Source of the DNA: Blautia sp. SC05B48
GTDB taxonomy: Bacteria; Bacillota; Clostridia; Lachnospirales; Lachnospiraceae
Length of the DNA: 64,000 nucleotides
Assembly (NCBI RefSeq): GCF_005848555.1
Contig: NZ_CP040518.1
Location: 1,425,001 to 1,489,000, forward strand
Direction: 5' to 3'
Of this stretch, positions 17,815-29,699 are shown piece after piece; position 1 is the first letter of the stretch; every line of letters starts with the position of its first letter. The notes under the pieces are model-generated. The model was not told the DNA's origin. It did no database searches and worked only from the letters and a program-made list of their open reading frames with translations. The translations under genes and the position numbers were made by a program.

Positions 17815-18708
17815 TCAATCTCTTTCTTTGAAGATCACGTTATTAAGCAATAATGATAGAATCAGTCCTAATACCAGAAGAATGATACTGATTGATCCGC
17901 TTCGTCCCATAAGCTTGTACTGGAATCCCTGTGTATACAGAAGAACTGCAGGTGTTGCACTGGAATCCATAGGTCCTCCATTGGTCATGGCCCATACAAT
18001 ATCGAAAGCCTTCAGACATCCTGTGATACACAGTACCGAGAATACCATGAACATATTTTTACAAAGAGGTGCTGTGATATAAATGACCTTCTTAATTCCT
18101 GTACATCCATCAAGGAGTGCTGCCTCATGAACATCATCCGGAATTGCTACAATGCCTGCTGCAAAGATCAGCATGTTATAGCCTGCGTACATCCACTCAT
18201 TTACCAGTACGACACACCAGATATTTACTGTAGGTGTTGCCAGCCAGTTTATGATCCATTCAGAATGTCCGATTGCTTTCAAAAACTGCGCAAGCACACC
18301 GAAGTTTGCATTCAGCATAAAGGACCACATAAGACCTACAGCTGTTGTTCCAAGCATAACTGGCATCAGATATGCTGCTTTAAAAAATTTAGTTCCTTTA
18401 AGCTTACTTGTTACAAGAAGTGCCAGCCCAAACGCAATTGGCATCAGAATGACAAAACCACCAATTACAAAATACAATGCATTCAGCATACTGTTCCAGA
18501 ACTTGACACTTGTCAATGTTTTTATGTAATTCTGAAGTCCCACCCATTTTATCGGAGATCCACCGATTCCATTCCAGCTGTTCAGAGAAAGCCAGGCTGT
18601 ATTGATAACCGGATAGATAACGAACACCAGTGTAATAATTACTCCCGGAAGTACAAAAAGCAGGGACTTAAGAAAAGATTTTCTATATTTGGCTGATTTA
18701 AAAAACAC
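17815..18708 (-). CDS. Carbohydrate ABC transporter permease, MalF type
   Basis: The six-segment permease (about 297 residues) has the coupling loop HEAALLDGCTGIKKVIYITAPLCKN. I prefer the GTG at 18708, 7 bases after AGGAGG; an ATG at 18714 would almost touch that site. A longer ATG start at 18765 would place the leader inside a strong hairpin (18731-18776) and yield a cysteine-rich non-family N-terminus, so it is rejected. It forms the importer with the MalG-type partner and the lipoprotein at 18808. Confidence 0.9.
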   Translation of the reverse strand: MFFKSAKYRKSFLKSLLFVLPGVIITLVFVIYPVINTAWLSLNSWNGIGGSPIKWVGLQNYIKTLTSVKFWNSMLNALYFVIGGFVILMPIAFGLALLVTSKLKGTKFFKAAYLMPVMLGTTAVGLMWSFMLNANFGVLAQFLKAIGHSEWIINWLATPTVNIWCVVLVNEWMYAGYNMLIFAAGIVAIPDDVHEAALLDGCTGIKKVIYITAPLCKNMFMVFSVLCITGCLKAFDIVWAMTNGGPMDSSATPAVLLYTQGFQYKLMGRSGSISIILLVLGLILSLLLNNVIFKERD

Positions 18709-18730
18709 GAACATCCCTCCTAAAATTTGA

Positions 18731-18776
18731 AGCGGCAGGCATGCCGAACACATTATATTCCGCACTGCCCGCCGCT
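18731..18776 (-). promoter_or_regulatory. Intercistronic hairpin between binding protein and permease genes
   Basis: A roughly 14-bp stem (AGCGGC-GGGCAGTGC against GCATGCCTGCCGCT) with a ~17-nt loop fills the gap between the binding-protein gene and the permeases, without a T-run. Hairpins here usually protect the upstream message or cause partial termination, raising binding protein over permease. Confidence 0.65.
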
Positions 18777-18807
18777 GTTTACATTCTCACTCTGTTATTC
18801 TGTTATC

Positions 18808-20139
18808 TTATTCATATTCAGCAATCAGATCTGTAATTGTTTTTCCTACTTCTTCGGAAGAATGTCCCATTGCAATACCCTGTAATGCCTGACGAACCGT
18901 ATTGATCATATGTGTTGCACTGTCATAGTTCTCAATATCTCCACGAACCTCTTTTGTTTCAGCAATAATCTGATTTGCCTCTGCTGTCAGATAATCACCG
19001 GCCTCTGTTGTTACGTTAACACTCATTGGTGCCGGATATCCTTCATAAAACGTATTAACAACATCTTCACTTGTCATATATTTCATGAAGAGAACAGATG
19101 CTGCAACCTCATCTGCATCGCCAGTATCAACAATGTAATAAGCTTCGTTTCCACCGCCCATATCGTGGAACTCATATTTTTCATCTACATATGGGAAACG
19201 AATTGCATGAACTTTCTGACTGTCAAAAAGCTCAAGTGCATCATGATCTTCTGCACAGAACCATGTTCCCATGGTAATAAATGCACAGCCGCCAGTATTA
19301 AAGATAGATCTCTCCTGACCATCATCATTTCCAAGGAGATTTGTTCCAAGATAGCCTTTATCTACTGCATCTTTGATCATATCATATATCTTTTTCTGTT
19401 CTTCTCCATCGTAAGAAACCTCACGACTTCCCAGCTTTTCAGCCATTTCGCAGCCATATGTCTTGTAATTCAGTACGGAATGAAGATGTCCGAAACGGTA
19501 GTCATCTTTCTCACCCATATCAAATGGCTGTACACCGTTTTCTTTCAGTTTCGCACATGCATCCATCAAATCATCCCAACTTTTAAGTGATGCGGGATCA
19601 ATGCCATTTTCATTGAGGATATCTTCATTATAGAACAACATTACTTCATATGCAGACCAAGGCACACCATATGTTCCCTCAACTCCATACGCTGTATAAT
19701 CTGTCATTCCATCACCAATTGAGTTAAATCTTTCTTTCCACTCCGGATACTGCTCATAATACGGATCCATATCTACGATCAGATTTTCCTGTACATAACC
19801 TGCAACACGGGATCCGCCGTACTCTACAATAATATTTGGCATTGAGCTCTTATCTGCCATAAGAACAGATTCGGAATTCAACCACTCAGACTCTGTCGGA
19901 ATATTAATGCTCTCTACCTTAATCCCCGGATATTTTTTCATAAAATCATCTACGATGTTCTGATAGAGTGTTCCCGTTACGTCTGCTGCATCCCATCTGG
20001 TATGGAGAGTAATTGTCACGTCCTTATATTCTCTGTTTTCCACATCATAATCTGTATCGCCGTCTGCGGCCATAACTACACACCCTGTTGATGCTACCAT
20101 TGCTGCTGCCAATACAGCTGCCAATAGTTTTTTCTTCAT
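18808..20139 (-). CDS. Sugar ABC transporter substrate-binding lipoprotein
   Basis: The 443-residue family 1 extracellular solute-binding protein starts with a lipoprotein signal ending in ASTGC (Cys about residue 20), so it is membrane-anchored on the outside. The N-terminal lobe carries TGTLYQNIVDDFMKKYPGIKVE and the middle has FNTGGCAFITMGTWF. It is the first gene of the importer-fucosidase operon, so its ligand is probably a fucosylated oligosaccharide such as a mucin or milk glycan fragment; that follows from context only. Ribosome site: AAGGGGG. Confidence 0.93.
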   Translation of the reverse strand: MKKKLLAAVLAAAMVASTGCVVMAADGDTDYDVENREYKDVTITLHTRWDAADVTGTLYQNIVDDFMKKYPGIKVESINIPTESEWLNSESVLMADKSSMPNIIVEYGGSRVAGYVQENLIVDMDPYYEQYPEWKERFNSIGDGMTDYTAYGVEGTYGVPWSAYEVMLFYNEDILNENGIDPASLKSWDDLMDACAKLKENGVQPFDMGEKDDYRFGHLHSVLNYKTYGCEMAEKLGSREVSYDGEEQKKIYDMIKDAVDKGYLGTNLLGNDDGQERSIFNTGGCAFITMGTWFCAEDHDALELFDSQKVHAIRFPYVDEKYEFHDMGGGNEAYYIVDTGDADEVAASVLFMKYMTSEDVVNTFYEGYPAPMSVNVTTEAGDYLTAEANQIIAETKEVRGDIENYDSATHMINTVRQALQGIAMGHSSEEVGKTITDLIAEYE

Positions 20140-20493
20140 TTTGTATCCCCCTTCTCTTTCACATTTTTTGTTTCTTGCCCCAATACCTTACGAAAAATTT
20201 TCTGTTTTTTTACGTACGCACTTTTTTAACAGATATTTTTCGACATTTTTTTATTTTTTACCTCCTTTTTCTTTTTTGTTCGCTTTTAATGTATGAGCAT
20301 ATATTACCATCAAACTATTTAGTTGTATATACCTATTGTTTCACAATTTTCTCAATATTCTTTTGTTTAATATGCACATGTTAATTTGTTATTTCTTATT
20401 ATCATTATTTATTTTGACAGTTTTGTATTTCATCATGAAATATTGTTCTTTTATGTTTCTTGTTTTCATTTATATATTTTTTCTATTTTTTGC
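20140..20493. other. AT-rich leader/promoter region of the fucosidase operon
   Basis: There is no gene here. The region is strongly AT-rich and must hold the operon promoter on minus. A candidate -35 TTGAGA occurs near 20350, but no convincing -10 at the right distance was found. The palindrome-like GTATATAC near 20325 could be part of an operator. The 14-bp cre-like palindrome seen near the LacI gene was not found here. Confidence 0.4.
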
Positions 20494-20542
20494 AAAAAAA
20501 CCACTGCAGACATTTTATATCGCCGTCTGCAGTGGTTTTTAC
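20494..20542. terminator. Strong terminator after plsC
   Basis: The long perfect stem ACCACTGCAGAC/GTCTGCAGTGGT, extended by A/T pairs, has a 13-nt loop and A- and T-runs on the outer sides. It can work in both directions and ends the plsC transcript on minus. Confidence 0.88.
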
Positions 20543-20564
20543 TACACTAACATATTTATTATTT

Positions 20565-21275
20565 TCAGATATTCTCTTCGATCACCTTTTCGATCCGTCT
20601 CTTCACTTCTTCTGCGATCTCTGTGGTATGCATATCTTTGTATTCCTCATAATACATCGGAGGAAGGATATGCACCTGTACGGTGATCCTCTCTGTAGAA
20701 CCTGTATCAAAAGCCTTAAAGGAATCGATCAGTGCAACCGGAACGATCGGGCATTTCGTCTTGGTTGCAGTCTTGAAGCTGCCGCCCTTAAACGGTCCCG
20801 GATGATTTCCGTTTTTACTTCTGGTTCCCTCCGGAAAGATCAGATAATTACGACCAGCCTTCACTTCCCGTATTACATTGACAATAACCTGCATGGACTG
20901 CTTCAGGTCTTCCCTGTCAATGATAAAAGCCTTCATACAAGCAAAAACCTGCTTCAGAAAAGGAATCTCTCCAACTTCCTTCTTTACAACTACCGAAAAA
21001 GGAACCGGGCATGCCCGGATGATCGCCAGCACATCAAACAGACCCTGGTGATTCGGAAAAAACATAAACCCCTTTTCTTTTGGGATATTTTCAGCTCCAT
21101 GCACATCAATATGGATATTTCCGCCTTCAATGGCACGCTCATCTACCTGTCTCAGGAATGCGTATTTCTTCTCTTCCGGATAATCATCTGTATGCGCTGC
21201 ATACCAGCAAAGTTTGATCCACCAGTAAGGAACAAAGACTATATTTCTGAGCACCATCAGTAAAATCCGCTTCAT
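20565..21275 (-). CDS. plsC: 1-acyl-sn-glycerol-3-phosphate acyltransferase-like protein
   Basis: The 236-residue membrane-associated acyltransferase adds the second acyl chain to lysophosphatidic acid in phospholipid synthesis. Both family motifs are present: NHQGLFD (H-x4-D catalytic pair, about residues 75-81) and FPEGTRSKNG (about 148-157). An N-terminal hydrophobic segment anchors it. It follows the small membrane protein gene by 23 bp and is the last gene of the gyrB-gyrA cluster before a strong terminator. It could act on a related lipid substrate. Confidence 0.9.
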   Translation of the reverse strand: MKRILLMVLRNIVFVPYWWIKLCWYAAHTDDYPEEKKYAFLRQVDERAIEGGNIHIDVHGAENIPKEKGFMFFPNHQGLFDVLAIIRACPVPFSVVVKKEVGEIPFLKQVFACMKAFIIDREDLKQSMQVIVNVIREVKAGRNYLIFPEGTRSKNGNHPGPFKGGSFKTATKTKCPIVPVALIDSFKAFDTGSTERITVQVHILPPMYYEEYKDMHTTEIAEEVKRRIEKVIEENI

Positions 21276-21298
21276 TCTTACATCCTCCCGCCTCTGCT

Positions 21299-21928
21299 TT
21301 ATCCGTTCAGTTTCCCTGCGATCTTATCCTCGTATCCCGGATTCTTTTTCAGAAAAACCTCATAAGCCTTTGTATAATCTGTATAGGTTTTCGTAGTCAT
21401 AAATTTCTGATAGTCTTGGGCAGCCTGCTGGCTGATCTTATCTGAAATCTCAGAAGGCGCATACAGATAATACTTTTTGTCCTGGACCTTTACAAGATAG
21501 GTACTGATACATGGATATTCCTGCTCGTTCTCCAGAACAAGATTATAGCGGATATAAACATAAGAATAATTTTTGTTTTCAGAAATGGAGCCACAGCTGT
21601 CGATATTTACATCCTTTACTCCATGGGCCTGGAAATATTTTATCGTGGAGGAAATCTCTGTTTTCGCCTCGTCCGATAACTTATCCGCACTGTAACAGCT
21701 CTGCATCTTTTTATTCTTGCCTGCTGCTGCCGCTTTGATGTAACCTTCCACAACTCCCTCCGGAGTTCTGTGGCTGATCTTTCCGCAGCCCCTGGCCGCC
21801 AGAACGATCACCAGCAGGATCAAAATGATCCCCGCCAGTGTCGCAATGTGGACAAAATTCAGTTTTTTATTAGAGTATTTCAGCTTCTTTACAGATTTTT
21901 TTCTGCGTTTTTTCTTTGTCGTCGTCAT
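21299..21928 (-). CDS. Single-pass membrane protein with extracellular domain, unknown function
   Basis: The 209-residue protein has a very basic N-terminus (MTTTKKKRRKKSVKKLK), one membrane helix (~28-46, IATLAGIILILLVIVLAA) and an outer domain of ~150 residues. The outer domain resembles the NTF2-like/DUF4878 type by pattern only (PEGVVEGYIKAAAAGK). It lies 15 bp after gyrA with ribosome site GAGGAT, and so is co-transcribed. I do not recognise its function. Confidence 0.75.
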   Translation of the reverse strand: MTTTKKKRRKKSVKKLKYSNKKLNFVHIATLAGIILILLVIVLAARGCGKISHRTPEGVVEGYIKAAAAGKNKKMQSCYSADKLSDEAKTEISSTIKYFQAHGVKDVNIDSCGSISENKNYSYVYIRYNLVLENEQEYPCISTYLVKVQDKKYYLYAPSEISDKISQQAAQDYQKFMTTKTYTDYTKAYEVFLKKNPGYEDKIAGKLNG

Positions 21929-21943
21929 GACTTATCCTCGACC

Positions 21944-24496
21944 TTATTCTTCTTCACTGCCTGTGACAGCTTCCTCTGCAGAGCCTTCTTCGTTATCGCC
22001 AGTTTCTCCGTCAGTTTTTTTGTCATTTGTATCTGCTTCCGGATCTTTATCTCTTACCTTGGCGATACTTGCAACGGTTACACCCTCTGTAAGATTGATC
22101 ATCTTCACACCGGAGGTGATCCTTCCAAGGACAGAGATATCCGCACACTGCAGACGGATAATGATACCCTCTGTAGTGATCATCATGATCTCGTTCTCTT
22201 CGTTGACAGCCTTGGCGCCGACAACATTTCCGGTCTTCTCGGTGATCTTGTAGCACTTCACACCCTTACCGCCACGGTTCTGGACAGCAAACTCACTCAT
22301 GGCTGTGCGTTTGCCCATTCCGTTCTCAGAAGCTACAAGCAGATAATCTCCCTGGGTGTTCAGCTGCATGGCAACAACTTCATCACCGTCAGTAAGATTC
22401 ATACCTCTTACTCCCATGGACGCACGGCCTGTGCTGCGGACATCCGTTTCCTTAAAGCGGATACACTGTCCGTCCCTGGTCACAAGAATAATATCCTTGT
22501 TATTATCAGTAGCCTTAACCTCGATCAGTTCGTCATCATCACGGAGAACGATTGCTGTAAGACCTGTCTTACGGACATTCTCGTAATCCTTGATCGGAGT
22601 TTTCTTCACAAGACCTTTCTTGGTGGCCATCATCAGATAGTGACCCTCTTCATATTTACGAAGCGGGATCACAGCTGTGATCTTTTCTCCCGGTACAAGC
22701 TGCAGAAGATTGATGATAGCAGTTCCTCTGGCTGTACGACCGGCCTCCGGAATCTCATATGCCTTCAGTCTGTATACACGTCCTGTATTAGTAAAGAACA
22801 TGAGATAATGGTGCGTTGTCGTCATCAGAAGCTCTTCGATATAGTCATCCTCAATAGTCTGCATACCCTTGATTCCTCTGCCGCCACGGTTCTGGCTGCG
22901 GAAGTTGTCAACGGTCATACGCTTGATATAACCAAGCTTTGTCATTGCGATCACTGTATTTTCTCTCGGGATCAGATCCTCTGTAGAGATATCATATACA
23001 TCGTATCCGATGGAAGTCTTTCTGTCATCGCCGTATTTCTCTGCAATGGCAAGAATCTCCTCACGGATCACCCTGAGAAGGAGCTTGCGGTCAGCAAGAA
23101 TTGCCTGGAACTTGCGGATCTTCTCCATAAGCTCTGCATACTCAGCCTCCAGCTTCTCTCTTTCCAGACCTGTCAGTGCACGGAGACGCATATCCACGAT
23201 TGCCTGTGCCTGCACATCTGTCAGCTCAAAACGGTCGATCAGCTCCTGCTTGGCGATCTGTACGTTGCGGGAACCGCGGATGATGCGGATCACTTCGTCA
23301 ATATTATCAAGTGCCTTCAGAAGACCCTCCAAAATATGGGCTCTCTCCTGTGCCTTATTAAGATCATACTGTGTTCTTCTGCGAACTACATTCTCCTGAT
23401 GCTCCAGATAGTACTCCAGCATCTCTTTCAGATTCAGAACCTTCGGTTCCATGCTTCCATGATTTGGAACAAGAGAAAGCATGATCACACCAAAAGTATC
23501 CTGCAGCTGTGTATGCTTGTAGAGCAGATTCAGGATCACGTTGGCATTGGCATCCTTGCGAAGATCAATACAGATTCGCATACCCTCACGGCTGGAATGG
23601 TCGTTCAGGTCTGTGATCCCGTCGATCTTTTTATCACGGACAAGCTCTGCGATCTTCTCGATCAGACGTGCCTTGTTTACAAGGTACGGGAGCTCGGTAA
23701 CTACGATACGGGCTTTACCGTTTGGCAAAGTTTCGATATTTGTCACCGCACGGACACGGATCTTGCCACGTCCAGTACGGTAAGCTTCCTCGATACCTCT
23801 CGTTCCGAGGATGGTCGCTCCTGTAGGGAAGTCTGGTCCCTTTACGATCTCAAGAAGCTCCTCCATAGCTGTTTCTCTGTCTTCTTCCACAATGTTGTCA
23901 ATGATCTTAACAACTGCATTGATAGTTTCACGAAGGTTATGCGGCGGAATATTGGTTGCCATACCTACCGCAATACCTGTAGTACCGTTTACCAAAAGGT
24001 TCGGAAAACGTGCCGGAAGCACAACCGGTTCACGCTCTGTCTCATCAAAGTTCGGCTGAAAATCAACCGTATCCTTGTTGATGTCAGCAAGCATCTCCAT
24101 GGATATCTTGCTGAGACGTGCCTCTGTATATCGCATGGCAGCCGCACCGTCACCATCCACAGAACCAAAGTTTCCATGTCCATCAACCAGCGGATATCTT
24201 GTGGACCATTCCTGAGCCATATTAACCAGCGCACCATAGATGGAACTGTCACCATGCGGATGATATTTACCCATGGTATCACCGACAATACGCGCACATT
24301 TTCTGTGTGGCTTGTCAGGACCATTATTCAGCTCGATCATAGAGTACAGAACTCGGCGCTGTACCGGCTTCAGACCGTCTCTTACATCAGGCAAGGCTCG
24401 TGAGGCGATAACACTCATGGCATAGTCGATGTAAGATTCCTTCATCGTTTTTTCCAGATCCACTTCGTGGACTTTGTCAAAAATATTATCTTCCAT
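21944..24496 (-). CDS. gyrA: DNA gyrase subunit A
   Basis: The 850-residue subunit cuts and reseals DNA. The N-terminal part carries [31 protein letters not shown] and the catalytic tyrosine context [11 protein letters not shown] (Tyr about residue 121). The C-terminal pinwheel carries the GyrA-box equivalent QNRGGRG (about 540), with a second copy QNRGGKG near 740; this favours gyrase over topoisomerase IV. The C-terminal tail is acidic. It follows gyrB by 14 bp with ribosome site AGGAG. The Ser/Asp quinolone-determining region reads [12 protein letters not shown], the wild-type pattern. Confidence 0.97.
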   Translation of the reverse strand: MEDNIFDKVHEVDLEKTMKESYIDYAMSVIASRALPDVRDGLKPVQRRVLYSMIELNNGPDKPHRKCARIVGDTMGKYHPHGDSSIYGALVNMAQEWSTRYPLVDGHGNFGSVDGDGAAAMRYTEARLSKISMEMLADINKDTVDFQPNFDETEREPVVLPARFPNLLVNGTTGIAVGMATNIPPHNLRETINAVVKIIDNIVEEDRETAMEELLEIVKGPDFPTGATILGTRGIEEAYRTGRGKIRVRAVTNIETLPNGKARIVVTELPYLVNKARLIEKIAELVRDKKIDGITDLNDHSSREGMRICIDLRKDANANVILNLLYKHTQLQDTFGVIMLSLVPNHGSMEPKVLNLKEMLEYYLEHQENVVRRRTQYDLNKAQERAHILEGLLKALDNIDEVIRIIRGSRNVQIAKQELIDRFELTDVQAQAIVDMRLRALTGLEREKLEAEYAELMEKIRKFQAILADRKLLLRVIREEILAIAEKYGDDRKTSIGYDVYDISTEDLIPRENTVIAMTKLGYIKRMTVDNFRSQNRGGRGIKGMQTIEDDYIEELLMTTTHHYLMFFTNTGRVYRLKAYEIPEAGRTARGTAIINLLQLVPGEKITAVIPLRKYEEGHYLMMATKKGLVKKTPIKDYENVRKTGLTAIVLRDDDELIEVKATDNNKDIILVTRDGQCIRFKETDVRSTGRASMGVRGMNLTDGDEVVAMQLNTQGDYLLVASENGMGKRTAMSEFAVQNRGGKGVKCYKITEKTGNVVGAKAVNEENEIMMITTEGIIIRLQCADISVLGRITSGVKMINLTEGVTVASIAKVRDKDPEADTNDKKTDGETGDNEEGSAEEAVTGSEEE

Positions 24497-24510
24497 TCTT
24501 CTTTATTCTC

Positions 24511-26786
<2,276 letters not shown>

Positions 26787-27788
26787 CTACTCCAGTAAAA
26801 GCCCAAATTCTTTTAACAATTTCTTCTGGTATTCCGGATCTGATGCCGATTTTATAATATCAGACGTTCTGCCCAGCTCAGCAAGGCAGAGGATCAAACT
26901 GTTAATACTATGTTCTCCCTGTTGCATTCCCTGCTGTATCCCCTGCTGTATCCCCTGCTGCATTCCCTGCTGCATTCCCTGCTGCATCCCCTGCTGCATC
27001 CCATCCTTTATTCCATCCTGCATTCCAATTCCATAACCTTCATCATAGCCATCCTGTAAACTTTTTCTTATCTTTTCCTCGATCTGATCCTGTATGATCC
27101 GATTTAATGCTTCACACATACAATCCGCCTCCCTGAATTTTTCCTCATTAGCCCTTACGATCATCTGCATGACTGATTCGTACAAAGGATTTTTCTGCTT
27201 TTCTCTGTATTCATTGAGAAGTCGTTTCATATCTTTCTTATCTTTTATTCTATCAGTCAGACTTCTCAGCCACAGATTTTTCTTCTTCGACAACTGTTCC
27301 GTTACAATAACCTGGATTGGGATCTTAGACCCTGTTACGTAATAAATTCCCTCTTCTATCTTTTTTATCCGGCATTTCCAAAACTCCCTCAAATGCCGGA
27401 GCATCTTCCGGGGATATGCCCTGCTTACCAAAGAGATCGTAATCTCCTCAATTGGGATTTCATCCTCAGTTACCGTATCTGCTTTATAAAAAAATGCATA
27501 TCCGCACACCTTATAAAAATCATTGATGCTTATATAATCCGTCGGACTCTTATACTCAATGATATTATATTTCCGGAAGATCCTTCCGATGTTTTTATTA
27601 ATGGGGATATCGGTCTTCTTTTTGATCACAAGCGCATCGATCTCCATTGGTTTCGTCCCAAGCTGATGCTCATTCTCAAAAATCAGATTCTCCTTTTCTG
27701 ACTCCAGTTCTATCTGGATATCAGCAAAAAATGCAGGATGCCACTGCCGCAGATTAGAGCTGTTTGTTCTGTTTTTGTTTACGATCAT
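26787..27788 (-). CDS. Rpn/PD-(D/E)XK nuclease family protein with QG-repeat tail
   Basis: The 333-residue protein resembles the Rpn family of recombination-promoting nucleases ('PD-(D/E)XK nuclease family transposase'). The core is EIDALVIKKK followed by IIEYKSPTD, giving the D...ExK active-site pattern (about residues 70 and 97). The tail carries ~9 copies of a 4-residue unit G(M/I)QQ, encoded by a 12-bp tandem repeat around 26925-27020; slippage there would vary tail length without breaking frame. I chose ATG 27788 (MIVNKNRTN) with GAGGAG 6 bases ahead. It is a single gene between two terminator-like structures. Confidence 0.8.
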   Translation of the reverse strand: MIVNKNRTNSSNLRQWHPAFFADIQIELESEKENLIFENEHQLGTKPMEIDALVIKKKTDIPINKNIGRIFRKYNIIEYKSPTDYISINDFYKVCGYAFFYKADTVTEDEIPIEEITISLVSRAYPRKMLRHLREFWKCRIKKIEEGIYYVTGSKIPIQVIVTEQLSKKKNLWLRSLTDRIKDKKDMKRLLNEYREKQKNPLYESVMQMIVRANEEKFREADCMCEALNRIIQDQIEEKIRKSLQDGYDEGYGIGMQDGIKDGMQQGMQQGMQQGMQQGIQQGIQQGMQQGEHSINSLILCLAELGRTSDIIKSASDPEYQKKLLKEFGLLLE

Positions 27789-28055
27789 ACACGACTCCTC
27801 TATTTTGATCTCAAGGAGCCTCATCTGAAAACTCCTGCTGAAAAATGGAAAAAGCATGAATTTTCTGAGATGACAGGCAATCTGCCTGATATATGAAATG
27901 TAATAGAAAAATAAGATTATTTTTAGAAAATATGCTTTTACAGCATTTCCATAGAATCCCGGAACTGCTTTTTATTTTTGATAAGATCAGCTTACCACAA
28001 TATGGTCTGTACTGCAAGCAAATCATTTCGACAAAATCCGTACAGTACTTTTTAT

Positions 28056-28110
28056 ATTACTGTTCACTCCGTTCTCAGTAACACGCTTCGCGATGCCAGT
28101 GAACAGTAAT
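28056..28110. repeat. 13-bp inverted repeat, possible small intergenic palindrome
   Basis: ATTACTGTTCACT (28056-28068) and AGTGAACAGTAAT (28098-28110) are perfect inverted copies around a 29-bp spacer, followed by CTTTTTATT on plus. It may be a terminator or a dispersed intergenic palindrome. Confidence 0.6.
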
Positions 28111-28123
28111 CTTTTTATTACTA

Positions 28124-28172
28124 TAAAAAAAGCCACATACGCTCCCAAAAAATCCTTGGTCACAGTATGCAG
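28124..28172 (-). terminator. Possible terminator after rsmI
   Basis: On minus, GCATAC...GTATGTGGC can fold with an internal ACC/GG pairing and is followed by seven Ts. The stem is imperfect. Confidence 0.4.
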
Positions 28173-28228
28173 CTTATTCAATCATCCACGATCACGTTAT
28201 TACGATCCATACCGCAATTTACACCTGA

Positions 28229-29092
28229 TCATTCAGCAGAACCTTCTCCATCCAGAAGCGCCTTATAAATATCCCGCTTGGAAACACCACGATCCTTGGC
28301 AGCAAGCTTCATGGCATCCTTCCTGGAATTCCCCTGCTGCTCATACATCGCCACATGCTCCGCAATGGAAATCTCCTCCCAGGAAGCACGCTTCTCCGCC
28401 TCCATCTCACTGCGGCTCCTGCCCTCGATCACGAGAACACACTCACCCAACGGCTTCTCATCTTTATAAAAATCCATCAGATCATCGATCGTAGTCCGGA
28501 ATGCCGTTTCATGCTTCTTGGTCAGCTCTCTGCAAAGAGTCATCCGGCGGTTGCCAAGCGCCTCTCTGAGCTCACCAAGGGTCCTTACAAGCCTGTGAGG
28601 CGCCTCATACAGGATAATAGTCCTGGTTTCACAGGAAAGCTCCTCCAGGATTGTTTTTCGTTCTTTCTTATCCGCCGGAAGAAAAGCCTCGAAAGCAAAA
28701 CGCCTGGTATGCAGGCCTGACAAAGTCAGAGCAGTGATGCAGGCAGCAGGACCCGGAAGTGAAGTCACTTCAATTCCGGCTTCATAGCACATGGCGGCAA
28801 GCTCCTCCCCGGGATCCGAGATACCCGGAGTACCTGCATCTGTGATCAACGCAATGTTTGTACCTGCCAGCAGCTTTTCCACAAGGACATGGCCCTTATC
28901 TATCTTATTGTATTCGTGGTAGCTGGTCATGGGGGTTTTTATATCAAAATGATTCAGCAGTTTTATGCTGTTGCGGGTATCCTCCGCAGCGATTAAATCC
29001 ACTTCCCGAAGGGTTCTTAGTACTCGAAGGGTGATGTCTTCGAGGTTTCCTATGGGGGTGGCACATAAGTATAGTTTTCCGTTTTGTTTCAT
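28229..29092 (-). CDS. rsmI: 16S rRNA (cytidine1402-2'-O)-methyltransferase
   Basis: The 287-residue tetrapyrrole-methylase-fold enzyme methylates C1402 in the ribosomal P site. Clear motifs are LYLCATPIGNLEDITLR, AEDTRNSIKLLNH, ALITDAGTPGISDPG, LPGPAACITAL and the C-terminal GVSKRDIYKALL. The length matches the family. The ribosome site AGAGG precedes ATG 29092. In many Firmicutes rsmI sits just after the trmN6-like gene; here a 900-bp repeat-rich stretch separates them. Confidence 0.95.
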   Translation of the reverse strand: MKQNGKLYLCATPIGNLEDITLRVLRTLREVDLIAAEDTRNSIKLLNHFDIKTPMTSYHEYNKIDKGHVLVEKLLAGTNIALITDAGTPGISDPGEELAAMCYEAGIEVTSLPGPAACITALTLSGLHTRRFAFEAFLPADKKERKTILEELSCETRTIILYEAPHRLVRTLGELREALGNRRMTLCRELTKKHETAFRTTIDDLMDFYKDEKPLGECVLVIEGRSRSEMEAEKRASWEEISIAEHVAMYEQQGNSRKDAMKLAAKDRGVSKRDIYKALLDGEGSAE

Positions 29093-29289
29093 ATTTGCCT
29101 CTTTTCTCGCTTGACCGCGGGGAGTTTTTTTCCACTTGGCCGTGGGGGTTTCCGCTTGACCGCGGGGATTTGTTTAAGTTTGGAAGCTTTGAAAACCGCA
29201 AAGGGGCCGCAAAGCCGCGCCCCCTCTGCACACCCCTTGGGCTTTTTTTTAGTAGTGCAAGGGATTCGTTGTTCTTATTTGTTGACTTG
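29093..29289. other. Leader of rsmI with three imperfect short repeats
   Basis: Three imperfect copies of a ~24-bp unit built on CTTGACCGCGGGG (near 29109, 29134 and 29154) lie just before rsmI. A plus-strand hairpin-like segment follows and ends in GGGCTTTTTTTT near 29250. There is no gene. Confidence 0.5.
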
Positions 29290-29670
29290 TGTCTGTATGC
29301 TTCGGTATTCAGCGCGCTACGCTGTGCCGATGTTGTTTTATTTCCTCACTTTCTCCGTGATTCACTTCTGGCAAGGTGTCTGTATTCTTCGGTATTCAGC
29401 GCACTACGCTATGCCGATATTATTTTATTTCTTCACTTTCTCAGTGATTCACTTCTGGCAAGGTGTCTGTATTCTTCGATACTCAGCGCGCTGCTCTATG
29501 CCGATATTATTTCATTTCTTCACTTTCTCCGTGATTCACTTCTGGCAAGGTCTCTGTATTCTTCGATACTCAGCGCGCTACTCTATGCCGATATTATTTC
29601 ATTTCTTCACTTTCTCTATGATTCACTTCCGGCAAGGTGTCTGTATTCTTCGATACTCAGCGCACTACGC
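29290..29670. repeat. 87-bp tandem repeat (minisatellite), about 4.4 copies
   Basis: Units start at 29290, 29377, 29464, 29551 and 29638 (the last is partial), each beginning T(G/C)TCTGTATTCTTCG with a few differences between copies. The period is a multiple of three, so two plus-strand frames stay open by chance across the array; the minus frames are closed. I see no ribosome site or protein family. Confidence 0.93.
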
Positions 29671-29699
29671 GCTGCGATCTCTCGCTTTGAATCTCAGGT

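Larger units (their letters stand above)
27789..28228. other. Gene-free interval holding an inverted repeat and a likely terminator
   Basis: No gene is supported in these 440 bp. They contain a 13-bp inverted repeat at 28056-28110 and a terminator-like hairpin near 28124-28172. The rest is AT-rich and presumably holds the nuclease promoter. Confidence 0.5.

Noticed and set aside
18708-18765. Upstream start for the MalF-type permease
   Set aside because: It falls within the 18731-18776 hairpin and gives a non-family leader.
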